Below are positions 45,819 through 55,556 of a stretch of 64,000 nt of DNA, one piece after another (the first letter of the stretch is position 1; the number at the start of each line of letters is the position of its first letter). This DNA comes from Nitrosomonas sp. JL21 (lineage in GTDB: Bacteria > Pseudomonadota > Gammaproteobacteria > Burkholderiales > Nitrosomonadaceae), in the NCBI RefSeq assembly GCF_009833095.1, contig NZ_QRCB01000043.1:16648-80647 (forward strand). Reading direction: 5' to 3'. The notes under the pieces were generated by a model, which made no database searches, was not told where the DNA came from, and saw only the letters and a program-made list of their open reading frames with translations. Both the position numbers and the translations under genes were made by a program.

Positions 45819-47315
45819 GTGGAATTTGGAATAAAAATAGGTACCCCAGAAAAGCAACGTGGGGCCTGTGTCGTGGTGGGTATTTTCGAATCGAAAAAAC
45901 TGTCCGAATCTGCGAAGATTCTCGATAAGGTTACTCAAGGATATATCAAAAAAATATTGACCTCGGGTGATATGAATGGAAAGGTCAATACCTCATTACT
46001 CCTTCATCATGTTCCAGATACCTTGTTCAAACGAGTGCTGCTGATCGGGTTGGGTAACGAGCAGGAATTCAAGGAAAAAACGCTGCAGTCGGCAGTGGGC
46101 ACAGTCCTGTCGGCTCTGCAGAAAACGGCTGTAACGGATGTGACGTTATTTTTGGCGGATTTTCCCGTCAAAGCGCGAACCGCCGCGTGGAAGGTATCTC
46201 AGATTGTGATTCAGGCGTGCAATGGCAGTTATCGGTTTGATCAACTAAAAAGCAAGCCGGAAAATGAGCAAAGCGCTTTACGTAAAATCACCTTGTGCAT
46301 CAATGATCGATCTGAGCTGGCAGCGTGTGAAACTGCGTTGCAACAGGGGCTGGCGATTGCGCATGGCATGGATTTTACAAAAAATCTGGGTAACCTGGCG
46401 GCGAACATGTGCACGCCGACCTATTTGGCCAAGCAAGCCAAGGACCTTGCAAAAGCGCATAAGCTCAAGGCAACGGTATTGGAAGAAAAGGACATGGAAA
46501 AATTGGGAATGGGGTCGTTGTTGGCGGTCGCGCGGGGGACTGACGAGCCTGCGAAATTGATCGTACTTGAATATTCCGGTTCAGCGAAAAAAGACAATCC
46601 CATCGTTTTGGTGGGCAAGGGCGTCACATTCGATACCGGCGGTATTTCGCTCAAACCTGCAGCAGAAATGGACGAAATGAAATTCGACATGAGCGGCGCG
46701 GCCAGTGTACTCGGCACCTTGCTCGCGATCGCTGAAATGAAATTGCCCATTCATGTCGTCGGCGTCATTCCGGCGACCGAAAACATGCCCAGCGGGCGCG
46801 CGATCAAACCGGGCGACGTGGTCACCAGCATGTCCGGCCAGACCATCGAAATTCTGAATACCGATGCGGAAGGACGTTTGATATTATGCGATGCACTGAC
46901 ATACGCTGAACGCTATAACCCGAAAGCGGTCATCGATATCGCCACTTTGACGGGCGCGTGTGTCATTGCGCTCGGAAATTCAACGACCGGCTTGATGACG
47001 AATGATGATGGACTGGCCAAAGAGTTACTGTCTGCCGGCGAAGAGGTTGGCGATCGTGCCTGGCAATTACCGCTTTGGGATGAGTATCAGGATTTATTGA
47101 AGAGCAATTTTGCAGATATCGCCAATATTGGCGGTCGGGCTGCGGGAACGATTACCGCCGCGTGCTTTTTATCGCGGTTTACGAAAAAATACCGCTGGGC
47201 TCATCTGGACATTGCCGGCACAGCCTGGAAATCCGGTAAGGATAAAGGCTCAACCGGACGCCCTGTGCCATTGTTGACCCAGTTCTTGATCACGCAAGCG
47301 AACGCAAATTCCTGA
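45819..47315 (+). CDS. pepA: Leucyl aminopeptidase PepA
   Basis: A 498-residue M17 di-zinc aminopeptidase. Metal-binding and catalytic segments are VGKGVTFDTGGISLKP, MKFDMSGAASVLGT and the signature NTDAEGRL. I set the start at GTG 45819 because AAAGGAG (45806-45812) lies six bases before it and homologues start MEFxIK; the longer frame starts at TTG inside that region. In other bacteria PepA also binds DNA. Confidence 0.95.
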   Translation: MEFGIKIGTPEKQRGACVVVGIFESKKLSESAKILDKVTQGYIKKILTSGDMNGKVNTSLLLHHVPDTLFKRVLLIGLGNEQEFKEKTLQSAVGTVLSALQKTAVTDVTLFLADFPVKARTAAWKVSQIVIQACNGSYRFDQLKSKPENEQSALRKITLCINDRSELAACETALQQGLAIAHGMDFTKNLGNLAANMCTPTYLAKQAKDLAKAHKLKATVLEEKDMEKLGMGSLLAVARGTDEPAKLIVLEYSGSAKKDNPIVLVGKGVTFDTGGISLKPAAEMDEMKFDMSGAASVLGTLLAIAEMKLPIHVVGVIPATENMPSGRAIKPGDVVTSMSGQTIEILNTDAEGRLILCDALTYAERYNPKAVIDIATLTGACVIALGNSTTGLMTNDDGLAKELLSAGEEVGDRAWQLPLWDEYQDLLKSNFADIANIGGRAAGTITAACFLSRFTKKYRWAHLDIAGTAWKSGKDKGSTGRPVPLLTQFLITQANANS

Positions 47316-47408
47316 CTTTCCAGAGCGCTGCCCGTCAGTGGCGAGGTATGAAATGGATGGTCGAATGAGGCCAGGGGTTGCTGGACTGAAACCAGGAGGA
47401 TTACTGAA

Positions 47409-47468
47409 ATGGCATCAGCCTCGTGGATTGATGGCGGATCGAAGACTGTGTTGAGGAGATCACCATGA
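47409..47468 (+). CDS. Short 19-codon ORF translationally coupled to holC
   Basis: A frame of 19 codons, MASASWIDGGSKTVLRRSP, preceded by a perfect AGGAGG (47394-47399) nine bases before its ATG. Its TGA stop overlaps the holC ATG as ATGA. The strong ribosome-binding site and the coupling are better than chance would usually give, so it may be a leader peptide that controls holC translation. The peptide matches nothing I recognise and may not be conserved. Confidence 0.4.
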   Translation: MASASWIDGGSKTVLRRSP

Positions 47469-47884
47469 CTCAAGTCTTTTTTTATTCGGGATCGGAGAAT
47501 AAATTGCAGACGGCCTGCCGGCTTTGCGCGAAAGCGCTGCAGCAGGACATGGACGTGATCATTTACTCGCCGGATGAAGCATTGATCGAGCAAATGGACG
47601 GATTGCTGTGGACGTTTTCTGCGGGCAGTTTCATTCCCCACGCCCGTACCAGCGATGATGAGCATATCATGGCAATGACGCCCATCATTTTGAGCAATCG
47701 GATTCATACCGACGATCATTACAAGGTGCTGCTCAACTTAGATCATCGACCACCGCCGCGGCTCGATCAGTTCGAGAGGGTCATTGAAATTGCGGGTGAT
47801 TCTGAGGACGATAAGCTGTCGGCGCGGGAACGTTACCGTTTTTATAAGGATGCCGGTTTTGAAATTCAGCACTTCAAGCTTTAA
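47465..47884 (+). CDS. holC: DNA polymerase III chi subunit HolC
   Basis: A 139-residue chi subunit that links the clamp loader to single-strand binding protein. It starts MTQVFFYSGSENKLQTACRLCAKALQQ and has WTFSAGSFIPHA, typical of HolC. GAGGAG lies six bases before the ATG. The pepA-holC-valS order is conserved in proteobacteria and supports the call. Confidence 0.95.
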   Translation: MTQVFFYSGSENKLQTACRLCAKALQQDMDVIIYSPDEALIEQMDGLLWTFSAGSFIPHARTSDDEHIMAMTPIILSNRIHTDDHYKVLLNLDHRPPPRLDQFERVIEIAGDSEDDKLSARERYRFYKDAGFEIQHFKL

Positions 47885-47947
47885 GGAATTTCCTTGACCT
47901 GGGAATCCCAATAAAACGCGAGTGAATACTCATATTTATCAGAAATC

Positions 47948-48313
47948 ATGCAAGACAATAATTCCACAGACGATGTTGACGATGCGAAGATCCTCGCTAA
48001 ATTCAATAGCCTGCTGAACAAATATCAGAACCTGAGCAGAATGAGCGGGGCGGGAACTACGTTGACTTCCGGCGTTGCAACGGCTGGGAACACCAAAGAC
48101 GCATCTTCGGCCATCGATTCAGATTCCATTCCCGTCCTGACGGAGATCGTATCCCTGCCGACATCGAATATTCAAGCTCAGCCCATTCCTGCGGCGACGA
48201 TAGAGCATATTCTGAATGCTGCGTTGAGCGATGCCCATATCAATTTGGATAGTGCAGAAAAAAAGATTCTGGCGAATGCACTGGATGCGCGCTTGAGTGA
48301 TCAGGCCAAATAA
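47948..48313 (+). CDS. Hypothetical protein between holC and valS
   Basis: A 121-residue, mostly polar protein without membrane segments. It begins with an acidic stretch (MQDNNSTDDVDD), then has a helical segment AKFNSLLNKYQNLS, a serine/threonine-rich low-complexity middle and a C-terminal amphipathic region. No family is recognised. It lies 63 bases after holC on the same strand. Position suggests a minor gene of the holC-valS unit. Confidence 0.7.
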   Translation: MQDNNSTDDVDDAKILAKFNSLLNKYQNLSRMSGAGTTLTSGVATAGNTKDASSAIDSDSIPVLTEIVSLPTSNIQAQPIPAATIEHILNAALSDAHINLDSAEKKILANALDARLSDQAK

Positions 48314-48427
48314 CGCTCGTTGAGGTTGGCGCCCACGGCGCAGACGATTTTCTTCGGATACGCTCCCTGAACACATCCGTTATAATGGCGGACTTGTTTT
48401 TCATCAGCCAGACATTCTTTACATTCC

Positions 48428-51190
48428 ATGGAACTCGAAAAAAGTTTTGACCCTAAGCGCATTGAAAATCAGTGGTATGCCTTCTGGGAATCGCGTGGTT
48501 ATTTCAACGCGGAAACCGCAGCCGGTAAACCGGCATACTGCATCATGCTGCCACCTCCGAATGTCACCGGCACACTGCATATGGGGCATGCCTTCCAGCA
48601 CACGTTGATGGATGCGTTGACGCGCTATCATCGCATGCTCGGGGATAACACGTTGTGGCAGCCGGGTACGGATCACGCCGGCATCGCCACTCAGATCGTG
48701 GTGGAGCGCCAATTGGATCAGCAGGATTTGGATCGCCGCGACATGGGGCGCGACGCATTTTTGCAGCGCGTCTGGCAGTGGAAGGAAGAATCCGGTTCCA
48801 CCATCACGCGACAGATGCGCCGGTTGGGAACCTCGTGCGACTGGACGCGGGAGCGTTTCACGATGGATGCAGCGTTATCGCAGGCGGTCACGGAAGTGTT
48901 TGTGCGTCTTTATCGGGATGGCTTGATATATCGCGGCAAGCGCTTGGTCAATTGGGACCCGGTCTTACAAACGGCGGTTTCAGATCTCGAAGTCGTGTCG
49001 ACTGAAGAAAGTGGCTTCATGTGGCATATCCGCTACCCCATCGAGTCAATGGACGGCGCCCGGGTCGGTGCTGCCGAAGCGCTGATCGTGGCTACCACGC
49101 GCCCTGAAACCATGCTGGGCGATGTCGCGGTGGCCGTACATCCGGACGATCTCCGTTATCAGCACCTCATCGGCCGGCATGTCCGGTTGCCGTTGTGTGA
49201 ACGCACCATACCGATCATTGCAGACACCTATGTCGACCGGGAATTCGGCACCGGCTGTGTGAAAATCACGCCGGCTCACGATTTCAACGATTACCAGGTC
49301 GGACAGCGCCATCACTTGGTGCCGATCAATATTTTCACGCTGGATGGCAAAATCAACGACCTAGCGCCGACGGACTATCAAGGCATGGATCGTTTCGACG
49401 CCAGAAAGAAGATCATTGCCGACCTTGAAAACCAAGGATTTTTAGTAGAAACCAAGCCGCATACATTGATGGCGCCAAGAGGTGATCGAACCAATACGAT
49501 CATCGAACCGATGCTGACCGATCAATGGTATGTCGCGATGGAAGGATTGGCGAAACGCGGGCTGGAAGTGGTCGCGCAAGGTAACGTTCGATTCACGCCG
49601 GAAAACTGGACCCATGTCTATAACCAATGGTTGGAGAATATTCAAGATTGGTGTATATCCCGTCAACTCTGGTGGGGGCATCGCATTCCCGCCTGGTATG
49701 ATGAGGACGGCAACGTCACGGTCGCGCATGATCTGGAGGAAGCGCAACGGTTGTCCGGCAAAACGAATTTGCAACAGGATGACGATGTGCTGGATACCTG
49801 GTTTTCATCCGCGTTGTGGCCGTTTTCGACGCTGGGGTGGCCGGATGAGACGCCGGAATTGAGAACTTTTCTGCCGACCTCGGTGCTGATCACCGGTTTC
49901 GACATCATTTTCTTCTGGGTTGCGCGCATGGTGATGATGTCCTTGCATTTCACCGGCAAAGTACCTTTCAGGGAAGTTTATATCACCGGCCTGATCCGCG
50001 ATGCGGAAGGCCAGAAAATGAGTAAATCGAAGGGGAATGTGCTCGATCCGCTTGATCTGATCGACGGCATCACCTTGCCGGATCTGATCGCCAAGCGCAC
50101 CACCAGCTTGATGAATCCGAAACAGGCTGAATCGATCGAAAAAAATACTCGCAAGCATTTTCCCGACGGCATTCCGGCGTTTGGAACGGATGCGCTGCGC
50201 TTCACATTCGCGAGCCTCGCTTCGCATGGCCGGGATATCAAGTTCGATATGCAGCGCTGCGAAGGGTACCGGAATTTTTGCAACAAGCTGTGGAATGCCA
50301 CGCGTTATGTATTGATGAATTGCGAAGGCAAGGATACCGGCGTGGATGAGACCTTGCCCTTGAGTCATAGCGCCGCGGACAAATGGATCATCAGCCGGTT
50401 GCAGCAAGCGGAGCAGGCGGTGGAACAGGCATTCGCGAATTATCGCTTCGATCTGGCTGCGCGCGAGATTTACGAGCTGGTGTGGGATGAATATTGCGAC
50501 TGGTACGTCGAATTTGCCAAAGTGCAATTGAGTCAGGATCAGGAAGCGACTCAGAGGGCAACTCGGCGAACGCTGGTCAGAGTGTTGGAAGCGATGCTGC
50601 GGCTTGCACATCCGATCATCCCGTTCATCACTGAGGAACTGTGGCAGAAAGTGGCGCCGCTGGCGGGTAAGAGCGGCGACAGCATCATGCGCCAGCCCTA
50701 TCCCCAAGCCGATCCTGCAAAGCTGGATGACAATGCGGCGCAATCCATTCATCTGCTCAAGGATCTGGTCAATGCCTGCCGTACCTTGCGCAGCGACATG
50801 AATTTATCGCCGGCACAGCGGGTACCGCTGCTGGCCACTGGTAATTCGGCGGTGCTGGCGGAATGTTCACCTTATCTGCTGGCATTGGCCAAATTGTCGG
50901 AAGTCGATGCCAGTCAGCCGGAACTGCCCGATGTGGATGCACCGGTTTCGATCGTCGGGGGATTCAGGCTGATGCTGAAAGTGGAGATCGATATCACAGT
51001 AGAGCGCGAGCGCTTGGCTAAAGAAATCACCCGCATTGAAACGGAAGTAGCCAAGGCCACTGCCAAGCTGGCCAATCCGAGCTTTGTCGAGCGCGCGCCG
51101 CAGCATGTGGTAGCACAGGAACAGGAGCGGTTAAGCGCCTTTACTACAACGTTGGATAAATTAAAAGAACAGTACAATAAGCTGGGATAG
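48428..51190 (+). CDS. valS: Valyl-tRNA synthetase
   Basis: A 920-residue class I synthetase. The HIGH-type motif is in [15 protein letters not shown] and the KMSKS motif is in [14 protein letters not shown]. The CP1 editing domain lies between them ([10 protein letters not shown]). A C-terminal coiled coil typical of ValRS closes the protein. Length and all landmarks are normal. Confidence 0.98.
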   Translation: MELEKSFDPKRIENQWYAFWESRGYFNAETAAGKPAYCIMLPPPNVTGTLHMGHAFQHTLMDALTRYHRMLGDNTLWQPGTDHAGIATQIVVERQLDQQDLDRRDMGRDAFLQRVWQWKEESGSTITRQMRRLGTSCDWTRERFTMDAALSQAVTEVFVRLYRDGLIYRGKRLVNWDPVLQTAVSDLEVVSTEESGFMWHIRYPIESMDGARVGAAEALIVATTRPETMLGDVAVAVHPDDLRYQHLIGRHVRLPLCERTIPIIADTYVDREFGTGCVKITPAHDFNDYQVGQRHHLVPINIFTLDGKINDLAPTDYQGMDRFDARKKIIADLENQGFLVETKPHTLMAPRGDRTNTIIEPMLTDQWYVAMEGLAKRGLEVVAQGNVRFTPENWTHVYNQWLENIQDWCISRQLWWGHRIPAWYDEDGNVTVAHDLEEAQRLSGKTNLQQDDDVLDTWFSSALWPFSTLGWPDETPELRTFLPTSVLITGFDIIFFWVARMVMMSLHFTGKVPFREVYITGLIRDAEGQKMSKSKGNVLDPLDLIDGITLPDLIAKRTTSLMNPKQAESIEKNTRKHFPDGIPAFGTDALRFTFASLASHGRDIKFDMQRCEGYRNFCNKLWNATRYVLMNCEGKDTGVDETLPLSHSAADKWIISRLQQAEQAVEQAFANYRFDLAAREIYELVWDEYCDWYVEFAKVQLSQDQEATQRATRRTLVRVLEAMLRLAHPIIPFITEELWQKVAPLAGKSGDSIMRQPYPQADPAKLDDNAAQSIHLLKDLVNACRTLRSDMNLSPAQRVPLLATGNSAVLAECSPYLLALAKLSEVDASQPELPDVDAPVSIVGGFRLMLKVEIDITVERERLAKEITRIETEVAKATAKLANPSFVERAPQHVVAQEQERLSAFTTTLDKLKEQYNKLG

Positions 51191-51300
51191 ATCATGAGAT
51201 AATTGTTCCACTATCGTAGTCGTATGTGATTGAATTAATTTGCGGCTCTGGACACATCAAGAGCCAGGAAACGCAGTTCTTTTTGTTACGATTGCCCGCT

Positions 51301-52512
51301 ATGATCAAAAAGATACAAGCAGAACAGGTTCGGTTGGGAATGTATATTCATGAGATACGCGGAAATTGGCTGGAACATCCGTTCTGGAGGACTTCGTTCA
51401 TGTTGGATGACGAGAAGGATCTGGACAAGCTGCTGAATTGCCGTTTCGATGAAATCTGGATCGATACCAGCAAAGGTCTGGATATCCCAGAGGACGAACA
51501 AACTAGCGCTCCCCCAGCAAATCCTCCCGTTAAACGTATCGTCAAAGAAGCTGCTCGGCCACTCAAAAAAAAACCTGCACCGGTTTCTCTTGCAGAAGAA
51601 TTGGATTCAGCCAAAAAAATTCACACTTCCGCCAAGAAAATCGTCAAGACGATGTTCAACGACGTTCGCATGGGCAATGCGTTCGAAATCGAAGACGCAG
51701 CCGCGCTGGTGGAAGAAGTCAATCAATCGATAGAGCGTAATCCAAACGCGCTGTTGAGCCTGGTGCGATTGAAAAACGCCGACGAATACACCTATCTGCA
51801 TTCGGTGGCCGTGTGCATGCTGATGGTGGCTCTGGCCAAACAACTCAGCTTGAATGAAGAACAGATCCGCCAGGCGGGCATTGCCGGTTTGCTGCACGAC
51901 GTCGGAAAAATGGCGGTTCCTAACGATGTATTGAACAAAGTCGGCAAACTGACGGATGACGAATTCAATGTCATCAAGCAGCATCCGCAACGCGGTTGGG
52001 AAATCCTCAAATCCTGCTACCAGGTCAGCGACATCGCCCTGGATGTTTGCCTGCATCACCACGAGCGCATCGATGGCCGGGGCTATCCCGAGAAAATATC
52101 GGGCGATGCGGTGACGTTATTTGCGCGGATGGGCGCAGTATGCGATGTCTACGATGCCATCAGTTCCGACCGTTGCTATAAAAAAGCTTGGGGGCCTGCC
52201 GAATCGATACATAAAATGGCCTCCTGGCAGCCTGGTCATTTCGATGAGACTATTTTTCACGCCTTTGTCAAAACCATCGGGATTTATCCGAACGGCAGCC
52301 TTTTGAAGCTGAAATCCGGCCGGCTCGGCGTCGTGATCGAGCAGTCCAGGAAAAGCCTGATTACGCCGATCATCAGGGTTTTTTTCTCGACCCGCGCCAA
52401 TGCGTATATACCGGTCGAAATCGTCGATTTATCGAAAAGCACGGATAGGATTGAAAATATTGAAGATCCGCTCAAATGGCAATTGGATCTGAGCAAGTTT
52501 CAGGATATATGA
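51301..52512 (+). CDS. HD-GYP domain protein with DUF3391 N terminus
   Basis: A 403-residue protein. The N-terminal DUF3391 region begins MIKKIQAEQVRLGMYIHEI, and a lysine-rich linker follows. The HD-GYP domain has LLHDVGKMAVP and HHERIDGRGYP, the intact metal and GYP motifs of c-di-GMP phosphodiesterases. The ATG at 51301 matches the usual DUF3391 start; a GTG 25 codons upstream is less likely. No clear SD precedes it. It may lower c-di-GMP made by the two GGDEF proteins in the window. Confidence 0.9.
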   Translation: MIKKIQAEQVRLGMYIHEIRGNWLEHPFWRTSFMLDDEKDLDKLLNCRFDEIWIDTSKGLDIPEDEQTSAPPANPPVKRIVKEAARPLKKKPAPVSLAEELDSAKKIHTSAKKIVKTMFNDVRMGNAFEIEDAAALVEEVNQSIERNPNALLSLVRLKNADEYTYLHSVAVCMLMVALAKQLSLNEEQIRQAGIAGLLHDVGKMAVPNDVLNKVGKLTDDEFNVIKQHPQRGWEILKSCYQVSDIALDVCLHHHERIDGRGYPEKISGDAVTLFARMGAVCDVYDAISSDRCYKKAWGPAESIHKMASWQPGHFDETIFHAFVKTIGIYPNGSLLKLKSGRLGVVIEQSRKSLITPIIRVFFSTRANAYIPVEIVDLSKSTDRIENIEDPLKWQLDLSKFQDI

Positions 52513-52600
52513 GCAGGTTCAACTTGATGTCAAACAGGCCCGAAACATTTGGCTTGGGTCAAGCGCAGTCATGTTCAGAGTTTTCTTCATCGATGCACTT

Positions 52601-53995
52601 TCAGCATGAATAGGTCGATAGCCGCGCGGGAACCGTCGCGCGCCAGCGTAATTGCTGCTCGATGGCTGTGACGAACGCCGCGGCATTATTAGGTTCGCCA
52701 TGCACCACAAAGATGTTCTCGGGCATTGCGTGAAAATGCTTCAGCCAATGGATCAAATCGGCCTGATCGGCGTGAGCGGAAAGTCCGCCGATGGTATGGA
52801 TGGCAGCCCTGACGCGAATTTCCTCGCCGTAGATCCGTACCTGTCTGGCGCCATCGACCAACCGGCGCCCCAGGGTACCCTGAGCCTGAAATCCAGTGAT
52901 CACGATGCTGCATTCCGGTCGATTGAGATTATATTTCAAGTGTTGCTTGATGCGCCCGGCGTCGCACATGCCACTTGCCGAGATGATGATGATGCCATTG
53001 CGGTGATTGAGCTGCTTTGATTCTTCAATATCCTGTACGAAATGGATGCGCGGTTTCTGGGCGGTGTCATTCATCCATCGCAATGCGTCCGATGATTCCG
53101 GGTCGAGCACTGCGATGTGCTTGAGCGTAATTTCCGTGGCCGCCCGCGCCATTGGGGAATCGACATAGATATCCATCGATGGCAATCTGCCCTGGCGGTA
53201 CAGATCGATCAGCAAGAACAGCAGATCCTGGGTGCGCCCCACGGTAAAAGCCGGAATGATGACGTTGCCGCGCTGATAGACCAGCGTTTCAGTGATGACA
53301 TGCACCAGCTCTTCGACGGTCTCCTGCAGGTTGCGGTGCAGGCGGTTGCCGTAGGTCGATTCAATCAACAGAATATCCGCCCGTTCAATGAAACAGGGGT
53401 CGCGCACCACCGGATGGCCCGGCTGTCCGAGGTCGCCGGAAAAAACAATTTTTTTATCGTCTGAGCCGGTATTGACCCATAGCTCGATGATCGCGGAACC
53501 GAGAATATGGCCGGCATCGCGGAAGCGGCAGCGGACCGTTCGATGCGGCTTGACGTCCTGGTCATAGTCAACGCGGTGCAGTTGTCTCAACAGCATTTCG
53601 GCTTGAGTGACGGTATACAGCGGCGCCAGATCCTGCGTCGAGCGGCTACGATGGCGCGATTTGTTGCGCCACTCGGTTTCCTTTTCCTGAATATAGGCGC
53701 TATCCTTGAGCATGACCTGGAGTAAATCCGCAGTCGCGGCGGTGCAATAGACCGGGCCGCGAAAACCCCAGGCGCTGAGCCGCGGCAATAATCCCGAATG
53801 ATCGATATGGGCATGCGTCAGCAATACGAAATCAATATCCTTAGGATCGAACGTAAACGCGGTGCGGTTCTTTTTGTCGGCTTCGCGCCCGCCTTGAAAC
53901 ATGCCGCAATCGACCAGGAACCGTACCGTTTCGGTCTCGATCAGATAGCATGAGCCGGTGACTTCGCCGGCTGCCCCAAGAAAAGTCAATCGCAT
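52601..53995 (-). CDS. Beta-CASP metallo-beta-lactamase fold RNA-processing nuclease
   Basis: A 464-residue protein with the metallo-beta-lactamase motif THAHIDHSGLLPRL and a beta-CASP domain (GNVIIPAFTVGRTQDLLFLL, SPMA, SASGMCDAGRIKQHL). The C-terminal Zn-binding histidine is in VHGEPNN. The family includes CPSF73, IntS11 and RNase J relatives. The bacterial versions act on RNA; the substrate here is unknown. It is followed on the same strand by no close partner and lies convergent with the HD-GYP gene. Confidence 0.9.
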   Translation of the reverse strand: MRLTFLGAAGEVTGSCYLIETETVRFLVDCGMFQGGREADKKNRTAFTFDPKDIDFVLLTHAHIDHSGLLPRLSAWGFRGPVYCTAATADLLQVMLKDSAYIQEKETEWRNKSRHRSRSTQDLAPLYTVTQAEMLLRQLHRVDYDQDVKPHRTVRCRFRDAGHILGSAIIELWVNTGSDDKKIVFSGDLGQPGHPVVRDPCFIERADILLIESTYGNRLHRNLQETVEELVHVITETLVYQRGNVIIPAFTVGRTQDLLFLLIDLYRQGRLPSMDIYVDSPMARAATEITLKHIAVLDPESSDALRWMNDTAQKPRIHFVQDIEESKQLNHRNGIIIISASGMCDAGRIKQHLKYNLNRPECSIVITGFQAQGTLGRRLVDGARQVRIYGEEIRVRAAIHTIGGLSAHADQADLIHWLKHFHAMPENIFVVHGEPNNAAAFVTAIEQQLRWRATVPARLSTYSC

Positions 53996-54009
53996 GAATT
54001 ATCGTCCTG

Positions 54010-55338
54010 TCAGTCCGTCATGGTGTTCAATACTGCCAACGTGGCATCGATCAACAGGCGAATCTCCTCGTCGCTGATCACATACGGCGGCATGAAATAA
54101 ATCGTCCTGCCCAGCGGCCGCAGCACGACCTGATGCTGCAATCCCAATCGGAAGCATTTTGCAGCAAATTCATGGTCGCCGGTTTTGACGTCGAATGCCC
54201 AAATCATGCCGCAATGGCGGAAATTTTCAACTTTCGGATGATCGCGCAGCGGCGTGGCAATGCTGTTGAGATACGCTGCTTTGCTCGCATTGGTTTCGAG
54301 TACGCGGTCGCGTTCAAAAATATCCAGTGTCGCCAGTGCTGCGCGGCAGGCCAACGCATTGCCGGTATGCGAATGCGAATGCAGGAAGGCGCGCGCCGTC
54401 TTGTCATGATAGAACGCTTGAAATATCGAGTCGGTCGTCATGACGACGGAGAGAGGCAGATACCCTCCGCTCAATCCTTTGGCCAGGCACAGAAAATCCG
54501 GTGCGATGCTGGCTTGATCGCAGGCGAACATCGTTCCGGTTCGGCCGAATCCCACCGCGATTTCATCGGCGATCAAATGAACGTGATACCGGCTGCAAAT
54601 TTCACGCGCACGCTGTAAATACACGGGATGATACATTCCCATGCCGGTGGCGCCCTGAACCAGCGGTTCCAGGATCAATGCGGCAACCTGAGTATGATGT
54701 TTAGCCAGGTAGGCTTCCAGCATTTCGGCAGTGTGCAGCGCATGCGCTTCCGGTGTGTCTCCCGGTTGCGCATAGCGCCAATCCGGCGTCGGAACGTGGG
54801 TGCACGGGCGCAGCAGCGGCGCATAGGTTTCGCGGAAAATCGCAATGTCGGTCACCGACAACGCCCCGAGCGTTTCGCCGTGATAGTCATTTTGCAAACT
54901 GATGAACTGATTCTTCTGAACATGACCGCATAATTGCCAGTAATGGAAGCTCATTTTCAAAGCAATTTCGACTGCCGAAGCGCCATCGCTGGCATAGAAA
55001 CAATGTCCCAGCGATCCCGGTGCCATTTTCGTGAGCCGCTCGGATAAGGACACCACCGGCTCATGCGTGAAGCCCGCCAGCATGACATGCTCGATGTTAT
55101 CAAGCTGGTCGCGAATGGCGGCATTGATCTCCGGGTGAGCATGACCGAAAAGATTGACCCACCAAGAACTGATGGCGTCCAAGTAGCGTTTGCCCTCGGT
55201 GTCATGTAGCCAGACGCCTTTGCCGCTGCGGATCGGAACCAGCGGATAGGTTTCGTGCTGCTTCATCTGCGTACACGGATGCCAGACCGTTTGCAGACTT
55301 CTCTGTTGCAGAGCCGGGAAGGAGGCATGATTCAACAT
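54010..55338 (-). CDS. bioA: Adenosylmethionine-8-amino-7-oxononanoate aminotransferase BioA
   Basis: A 442-residue PLP-dependent class III aminotransferase in biotin synthesis that uses S-adenosylmethionine as amino donor. The diagnostic segments are VWHPCTQMKQHE near the N terminus, SSWWVNLFGHAHPEI, YASDGASAVEIALKM and LAKGLSGGYLPLS with the PLP lysine. I chose the ATG at 55336-55338; a longer frame begins 13 codons upstream at 55377. The other bio genes are not in the window. It lies 14 bases upstream of the beta-CASP gene and could share its transcript. Confidence 0.93.
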   Translation of the reverse strand: MLNHASFPALQQRSLQTVWHPCTQMKQHETYPLVPIRSGKGVWLHDTEGKRYLDAISSWWVNLFGHAHPEINAAIRDQLDNIEHVMLAGFTHEPVVSLSERLTKMAPGSLGHCFYASDGASAVEIALKMSFHYWQLCGHVQKNQFISLQNDYHGETLGALSVTDIAIFRETYAPLLRPCTHVPTPDWRYAQPGDTPEAHALHTAEMLEAYLAKHHTQVAALILEPLVQGATGMGMYHPVYLQRAREICSRYHVHLIADEIAVGFGRTGTMFACDQASIAPDFLCLAKGLSGGYLPLSVVMTTDSIFQAFYHDKTARAFLHSHSHTGNALACRAALATLDIFERDRVLETNASKAAYLNSIATPLRDHPKVENFRHCGMIWAFDVKTGDHEFAAKCFRLGLQHQVVLRPLGRTIYFMPPYVISDEEIRLLIDATLAVLNTMTD

Positions 55339-55556
55339 AGCGTTATTCTTGATAGAAAATTCTGAAGAGGATGGCATTGTACCGATTTATACCGATATGA
55401 TGAGATATGATCTTTGTGGCCGATACCCATCAAAGAATTTTCCACGATTCACGAGTAGCGCCATTGCCGAGAATAGCGTACATTTTGCTTCACTAAGCGG
55501 TAACCGCGGGGTTTGCCGATCAACATCAGTATCGTTTTCTGAGGGTTCCTATATTC

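Noticed and set aside
49805..50752. Minus-strand open frame of 315 codons inside valS
   Set aside because: It is fully contained in valS, whose motifs are complete; the antisense frame has low-complexity Arg/His-rich sequence.
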